Assembly (NCBI RefSeq): GCF_022605165.1
Contig: NC_063076.1
Location: 744,001 to 808,000, forward strand
DNA: 64,000 bases
Source: Purpureocillium takamizusanense
Taxonomy: Eukaryota; Ascomycota; Sordariomycetes; Hypocreales; Ophiocordycipitaceae
Direction: 5' to 3'
Part shown: positions 58,213 to 64,000 of the stretch, piece by piece
How the letters are laid out: the number at the start of each line of letters is the position of its first letter
How positions within the stretch are numbered: position 1 is the stretch's first letter
Made by a program: the position numbers and the translations under genes
Notes under the pieces: generated by a model
The model's database searches: none
The model's input: only the letters and a program-made list of their open reading frames with translations
Told to the model about the DNA's origin: nothing

Positions 58213-60043
58213 ATGGCGCGTCTCTCTCTTGCCGGGCTGTTTACGCTTCTCGGGCTCATCGTCGTGCGTTCGCTCGCGTCGGTGACCAAGGATGCTGGTC
58301 CGTGGAAGATCAAAACGGTTGCAGACGGCGATGTGGACGACAAGCTGCAGGTCTCTGACGATGCGACGACGCAGGCTCTCGAGGACGCCTTTGCCGCCCT
58401 GGCCGTGTTGCAGAATGACTACTTTGACGCCAACAATGGCACCTGGCCGACCGCCATAGAATGGACCAGTGCCGTTGTCGGGACCGTCGTCTCAGGCATG
58501 CTGTCTACCATGACACAAGCTATTAGTGAGGAGCAATGGAAGGAAAAGGAGAACCTCATCTCCTCCGTCTTCGCTCAAGTTTCGCACTCATTCTTCGGGC
58601 AACAAGCCGAGGACATCAAGACACAGGTGCGTCTGAGCGCGCTTCCACGTTCTCCGGCACGACTTGACTGACACATACGTGTAGGCATACGACGACATCT
58701 TGTGGGTGGTTCTCGGCTGGCTGGAAACCATCAAGTTTGTGCGCCTGCACGCGCAGCTGCATTTTTCTGAGACGGAACAGGCTTGCAACCATGTGCCCGA
58801 GGAGTTGCGTACGGCCCTGCGTCGTACCTCGTGGCAAGGCTACAACTACCTCTGCACATTCGCAGACCGCTCGCGTGAATTTTGGGATTTGTCCACCAAT
58901 GGCTGGGATGAGAAGCTGTGCCATGGGGGCATGATATGGAACCCGATGCTTCTGCCGTACAAGAACGCCATCACCAACGAGCTTTGGATTGCCGCTTCGG
59001 CATCCATGTACGAGCACTTCCCAAATGACACCTTCTCAAAGGAGTGGATCCAGTCCAAGGGGTTTCCCGACCGCGATCCCGTCTATCTGGCAGCCGCGAT
59101 TGAGGGATACAAGTGGCTCCGGGACGTCAACATGACCAATGACCAGGGGCTGTACGTCGATGGCTATCACATCGATGGTAGCAAGCCGGGCAACGTCGAG
59201 TGCGATCAACGCAACGAAATGGTGTACACGTACAATCAGGGTGTCCTCCTTACGGGTCACCGCGGCCTCTGGAGCATCACCGGAAGCCCTTCCTATCTGG
59301 ATGAGGGCCACAGCCTCATCCGGTCTGTCATCAAGGCTACCGGCTGGGACCTGATGAGGAACGCGCCCGTCGACGCCATTGAAGGACTGCCCCCGGGACA
59401 AATACCGCCCTGGCGCGGGCTCGGCCGCGGCGGCATCCTGGAAGAACAATGTGACGTGAGCGGCACATGCTCTCAGGATGGGCAGACTTTCAAGGGCATC
59501 TTCTTCCACCACCTGACGGCCTTTTGCGCGCCCATCACGGCACCAGGCGACGTGACCACCATTGCTCGCGTTCCGGTTGGGCACGACGAGACGTGTCGCA
59601 TGTACCTGCCCTGGGTCAAGCACAACACTGATGCGGCACGCAAGACGCGGGACGAGGGAGGCAAGTTCGGCATGTGGTGGGGCGCCGGCATCTTCAACAA
59701 CCCCATGGGCAGCGATATCGACAACGGCCAGAACGCGACATCAAAACGGATCGACTATCGCAACAAGGGCATCCCGCTGGATGGCAGCTGGGGTAACGCT
59801 ACAGCCGTGCAGGAGCCTGGAATGAAGCCCGTGCATCCAGGCCCTGGGAGCCAGACACGCCCCGATGACCACGGGCTGCATACGAGGAGGGTTGGGGACC
59901 TCGGCAGGTCGCGGGTGGTGAGGGGAGTGGGGAGAAGAGCGACAGGCGACCCGAATGAGCGCGGAAGAGGACGAACGGTGGAGACGCAGATGGGCGGCCT
60001 AGCATTGCTGAGGGCGTACTATGAGCTTTCGCAGAGGACATGA
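58213..60043 (+). CDS. Secreted GH76 family glycosidase (alpha-1,6-mannanase-like)
   Basis: GH76 proteins (Dfg1/Dcw1 in yeasts) act on alpha-1,6-mannose chains and are thought to link GPI proteins to cell-wall glucan. One intron (58627-58684) gives 590 residues from ATG 58213. A signal peptide covers about residues 1-23 (LSLAGLFTLLGLIVV core). The catalytic Asp pair is in AYDDILW (Asp141-Asp142). Other family blocks are GGMIWNPM, KNAITNELWIAASASMY, YTYNQGVLLTG and TVETQMGGLALLRAYYEL at the very end. N-glycosylation sequons are frequent (NGT, NMT, NDT, NAT). There is no GPI tail, so secretion is likely. A basic insert of about 45 residues precedes the last helix. Confidence 0.88.
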
Positions 60044-60339
60044 GTCTTGATGCATATCCAGCGAATGTCAGTCCGGGAGAGTAGGTGCTTTTGCAATGTC
60101 GTGGGTATTGCATTGAGCTGGGCTTATAGTGCACCAAATGTCGTTTGTCAGTAAAGCCACTGCCGCCACCCATGTTGTTGCCATTGCTCTACTGTCGCTT
60201 CAAGATCCCTTGCTGAACGTGTCCAAGGGCCATTCGATATCGTCTTCTATATTGCGTGGCATACAGAACACGGCCATGTGGGAAACGACTCGTTTATGGC
60301 GTGCGACAAGGAAACGTCCCGTCTCCCAAGCCATTGCAG

Positions 60340-62357
60340 CTAAATCGCGCCCTTTCTCTCCTTCAGTAACAAGAACACGTCCTCGCCCCTATGGGGCAAG
60401 CTTGCTCCGGGGCTCGGCTTCGTCGAGTCCATCCTGGGGAACCTGACGGACTTGCCGCTACCTCCAACCGCCTTGCGAGTCCTCTCAACGTCGAGCCTCA
60501 ACTCAAACTTTGTGATGAGCGCAGCGATGGCGTATCCCATGGCGCGCTTGGCCAGGAAGCGGCCAGGACACAGGGTATGGCCACCTCCGAAGGGGCGGTA
60601 CGACTTCGAGGACGTGAGCTTCGGCTCTGCGACGAAGCGCGCGGGCTCAAGCGTGAGGGGGTCTTCGCCCCAGACGGAGCGGTTTTGATGGAGTTGGCGG
60701 TAGGGCACCTGATGGGAGGTCGGGAGGATAATGGTTAGTAGTCGTCGCAGAAGTGGTATCGTCGAGAGGAGGATTTGAAGCGAGGAATGCGTATGCTGTG
60801 AAGGATGGGATTCATACAAGTATCTTGCTCCCGGGTTGGAGCGTCTTGCCTCGGATGTGCGTGGGCGCGACCACGTCTCGAACGAGAGCCGTCGCGACCG
60901 TGAGACGGAGCACTTCACTGAGAAGTGACTCTAGCAGGGGGCAGTTTGCTGCGAGAAAGGCCTCATCCAGCTGGCCGTCCTTGACTGCGGGGGCGACTTC
61001 AGCCCGTAAGGCGTCGAGAAGATTCGGATCGTATGCGAGGTGCGCGATGGCCCAGAAGGCGACTTTGTATATGTTTCCCAACACGCTGCGGCTCGGCGAG
61101 GTTAGCTACTGTATCTATGGCAACGGGCATAGGTAGGTAGAGGGTGAGAAACGTTTGTAGCGTAAGGGGGTCTGGTGGATGGGTGGCTACTACGTACGCC
61201 CAGAAATGCAGCATAAAGACCTTGGCCATGTCTTTCTCATCGACGCCCACATCTCGCATCATGGCCTCGACGGATTTCTGGAAGTCGATGCTGTCGCTTC
61301 GCTCTGAGGCCGGGATGGCGAGGTACTCGGCAAACGTGCCGATGATGGCGTCCCGGGCGCTCACCATGTCCCCGCTGATGAACTCGGGCATCTGGAACAT
61401 GTACTTCCAATTCGTCCGCTCCCAGAGCGCAAACGAGTCCAAGAGCGACGGGTTGACCTCCCATATCTTCTGGCCGAGGAACGACGTCGTAGTGCCGCGG
61501 AGGAACAGGTCGGTGCAGAGTCCGAGGAGCGAGACGCTTGTTGCCTCGTCGGCGGATTGTCCGACGATGGACGAGCTGCATCCGTCCACAATTTCCTGGA
61601 ACGTCTGGTCAAGTCCGGGAATGGTCCTCTTGTGCAAGAGATCGTCGAACAGATGCCCTGGCTTGGTCTGCCGACGGTGATACTCGTTGATCATCACGGC
61701 GGGCGCCAGCGCGTGAGGCATGCCAACGTTGTGCTTGCAGGACTCGTCAACGTTGAACATTTTGTTGAAGCCATCCTCTGAGACCCCGATCCACTTATAC
61801 ATGTCCTTGATGACGTTTTCGTACGAGATTGTCGTGGTGTTGCGATACAGCCCCGCGACGTCTTCAGGGGCGTAGCAGATGTAGATGCGCGCCCCCGCGA
61901 TGGAGACGCTAAACGGCAAGTTGGAGTCGTTGAAGTATTTCCTGGTTCCTAGCATCAGCGCCGTAAGGGCATTTGTGGAAGTGAAAACCTTGTCAATGCA
62001 GACCTTCCCTCGTCGATGGCTTCATTGTAATCCTTGAAGAACGAACGAACATGGCCTATGTAGTCACATCAGCAGAATGCAAGCACGGTATGCGCGGAAG
62101 CAGGCGGTACCGAAAACTGCGATCTATGTTAGCATGCTTGAAGATACACCAGAGACGCACAGCCGGGGAGGGGCATACATACATGGAATCCAGTACGGCA
62201 GCTCCTTTGGCGCCGTGGGGTTCATGAGCGGCATGATGGTGAAGCGCCATAGTCTCCAGCACAGCAACGCGACAGCAAGCCCCAAGAGCGGTACTATGAC
62301 AATTGCTGTCTCGCGTGTGAAGAGGTCTACGACCGCATAGATTGGATCTGACAACAT
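60340..62357 (-). CDS. Cytochrome P450, CYP7/oxysterol-hydroxylase-like
   Basis: Membrane-bound monooxygenase; the substrate is unknown. Inferred exons: 62357-62183, a 6-nt microexon 62116-62111, 62055-62004, 61941-61198, 61085-60818 and 60708-60340, total 537 residues. The microexon turns an otherwise frameshifted join into PYWIPFFGHVRSFF, the expected proline-rich start of a P450. An N-terminal anchor helix lies at about residues 14-40. The ExxR motif is EVLR in LSEVLRLTVATALVRD, PARFV is the PERF-like block, and the heme loop is FGGGHTLCPGR with Cys462. The I-helix region reads AVLGNIYKVAFWAIAHL. It is convergent with the GH76 gene; no cluster partners are visible. Confidence 0.85.
62111..62116 (-). 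other. Predicted 6-nt microexon of the P450 gene
   Basis: Minus-strand TTTTCG is flanked by GCTAACATAGATCGCAG (branch and acceptor) and GTACCG (donor). With donor at 62182 and acceptor at 62056 it restores frame and gives P-F-F-G-H. Skipping it gives a phase mismatch. Confidence 0.6.
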
Positions 62358-63555
62358 GACTGCTGCTGCTCACGGGATACTCGTGGATTAGGCCTACGGG
62401 AACAGCAAGCCTGGAGTCTATTCAAGGTTGAACGAAGTGCACGTCTCTTTAATGAGACTTTCTACGAATTTGCCCACGCCTTGCTACGGAGTACACCCGG
62501 TCGTGTATCGCGGCTTTGAGAGCCGCTCAAAGAGGCTTGGTTGGCTCCGCCGACATGTGCATCGACCCGGACTTCGCCTCAAGTGCCGTTACCGCGAGCC
62601 GCTCACTACTGTCAGTCAGCCCGGCCGCAAATAGGCCATCTCATTGCGTGTCTCTGGCGCTTGGCAGCAGAGAATCTTGGCCCCCGTCACGAAGCGGCGG
62701 TTGTGAGGGCTGGCCGCCGTGGGGGGGGGGGGGGCAACCTTGGCCCGCTGATTGGCAACAAAGGGGCCGACACTTGACCGCGGCTCATCGATGCTGCAGG
62801 CACTCTCTGCATCGGAATGGGTCGATGGGCAGGGCTCAGCCTCGAATGTCAGCATGTACTGCTACCTCACTCTCATCCGTTCCGTTCGCCCAAGTGCATG
62901 CAGTTCAGGGTGGTATTTGGCTCTCATGCAGGCTTACACCTTTTGGCTGGGGCGAATCAGGTGGCTGTCTCGTCCCATGTTGCATTCCTGCAACGTAACC
63001 TGATGCGGACTGGAGAGCAGATGCTGGGGGCTGGGCTGCATGTGTGGGCTTTGTCGATGTATGAAGTTGATGCCTGGGCCGTTGCACTCGGTGAGAAATG
63101 CCACGCGCTTGCACGCCCTGCCGAGATGCCGACATAATATGGAGAGTCGTTGGTTCTGATGACAGGGAGGTTTTTACGAGCTGAACTTACAGAGGACCTA
63201 TCATCAGTGAGAAGGACAAGGTTAATATATTCGAAGTACATGAGAAGGGATATCTAGCTACTGTATGGCATGGTGAAAGGAAGTAGCGGCAGCGGTAACG
63301 GAGGGAGCGAAACAGAGCAGCGAGAACAAGGGGAAAACGGGCGAGCGGGAGCAACGAAGACTAACAAGCCATCATACAGGCCAGGGCTACAACTACCCGC
63401 ACACCATTGATGGTAACAAGTAGACGAAAAAAACACCATCACTTCATGTTGCCTTTTGGACCGTCTTAACACTTGCTACGGGGCTATATAGGTACTATCT
63501 AATGTCCAAACGCTCCTCTCATATCAATACAGTTGAAATGGCTGCTGCCCTACTT
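62358..63555. other. Intergenic interval, 1.2 kb
   Basis: Upstream of the P450 and downstream of the rhodopsin-domain gene, which share the minus strand. It has a poly-G run near 62720-62732 and no recognisable gene. Confidence 0.5.
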
Positions 63556-63976
63556 TTACCCTACATGAACCTCCCGACGCACATGTATCTGCCTCCGGCC
63601 AGCGCCCGGCCTGAGCTCCTCGGTGCTCGCAGCTCCCATTTCAATGTCATCGTAAGGATGATCACTCGTCGCGGAGCTGACGTGCGTGGCGTTCTTCCCC
63701 CAGGATTTGTCCAGGGATTCAGCCGCGTTGCTCTGCCTGCCGTATCGGAGCAGACTTCGCAGCCTGCTGAACGGGTTGCTGCCCCACGTGTTCAAACCGC
63801 CGCTCGCCCTGTTCTTGAAGAAGCCGGCCGTGGACGGCATGCAGGCGCAGGTGATTCCCACGCACATCTCCACGAGGGCCATGAGGAGGACGGGGTAGAT
63901 CCAGAACGTGTAGTCGTCGAGGCGAGCGTTGAGCTTGTTTTTGAAGAAGATGCTGAGGGAAGAGGCGACACAAGCG
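63556..63976 (-). CDS. Rhodopsin-domain (Pth11-like) fungal integral membrane protein, last exon
   Basis: The final exon of a seven-helix fungal membrane protein whose 5' part lies beyond the window. An acceptor (TTCTACAG) just past 63976 and a CTAAT branch at the window edge mark the exon start. Residues read ACVASSLSIFFKNKLNA, then FWIYPVLLMALVEMCVGITCACMPST, the last two helices of the domain, followed by a ~75 residue cytosolic tail. Several family members act in surface sensing during host infection; no CFEM domain can be seen in this part. Confidence 0.8.
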
Positions 63977-64000
63977 CTGTAGAACAAAAATGATTAGATC

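Noticed and set aside
58213..62357. Possible secondary-metabolite cluster (GH76, P450, rhodopsin-domain protein)
   Set aside because: No backbone synthase, regulator or transporter accompanies the P450; neighbours are functionally unrelated.

Overview
The window is nuclear DNA of a filamentous ascomycete. The evidence is short spliceosomal introns (mostly 43-154 bp, with CTAAC/CTGAC-like branch sites), GC-rich coding sequence, and a gene set typical of Pezizomycotina: ERMES subunit Mdm12, a GPR1/FUN34/YaaH transporter, a rhodopsin-like fungal membrane protein, fungal-type SRPK and kinase-like genes, and RIP-like decayed repeats. A member of Sordariomycetes, perhaps Hypocreales, is my best guess; this is inference from family resemblance and no alignment was run. 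I assembled exon structures by hand from reading frame, splice sites and family motifs.

Layout. 1-8.5 kb is a dense housekeeping block: the 3' part of FAB1 (PI3P 5-kinase), MDM12, VPS28 (ESCRT-I) and NOC2 (ribosome biogenesis); VPS28 and NOC2 diverge from a 0.4 kb spacer. 8.5-11.3 kb is gene-free and holds a 9-bp minisatellite, a dispersed-repeat copy and a dead Ty3/gypsy RNase H fragment. 11.3-18.4 kb carries two membrane transporters on the minus strand (an MCT-like MFS carrier and an acetate/ammonium-type carrier) separated by 4.3 kb. 18.4-28.7 kb is a striking 10.3 kb stretch with no recognisable gene, GC-rich and full of microsatellites.

28.7-33.8 kb has NPT1 (nicotinate phosphoribosyltransferase) diverging from UTP4 (U3 snoRNP WD40 protein). 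After another 5.3 kb gene-free stretch comes PNG1, whose predicted catalytic cysteine is valine. 41.3-47.9 kb has two Rossmann methyltransferases, a SWIM+RING protein, a TPR gene remnant and a SET protein ending in a MYND finger. 48-53 kb looks accessory: tandem repeats, an AT-rich RIP-like island with a dispersed-repeat copy, an SRPK-like kinase and a kinase-like gene of an expanded fungal class. 53-64 kb has a Cep57/Ppc89-like spindle-pole-body coiled-coil protein, a secreted GH76 glycosidase, a cytochrome P450 that appears to use a 6-nt microexon, and the 3' end of a rhodopsin-domain membrane protein.

Functionally this is mostly a housekeeping segment (endosomal lipid signalling and sorting, ER-mitochondria tethering, ribosome biogenesis, NAD salvage, spindle pole) with transporters and a more variable patch around 44-53 kb. 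I see no biosynthetic gene cluster, CRISPR array, rRNA gene or convincing tRNA gene. The best candidates for something unusual are the pseudoenzyme-like PNG1, the P450 microexon, the SET+MYND architecture, the 10 kb gene-free interval and the repeat shared by 8.6 kb and 49.0 kb.
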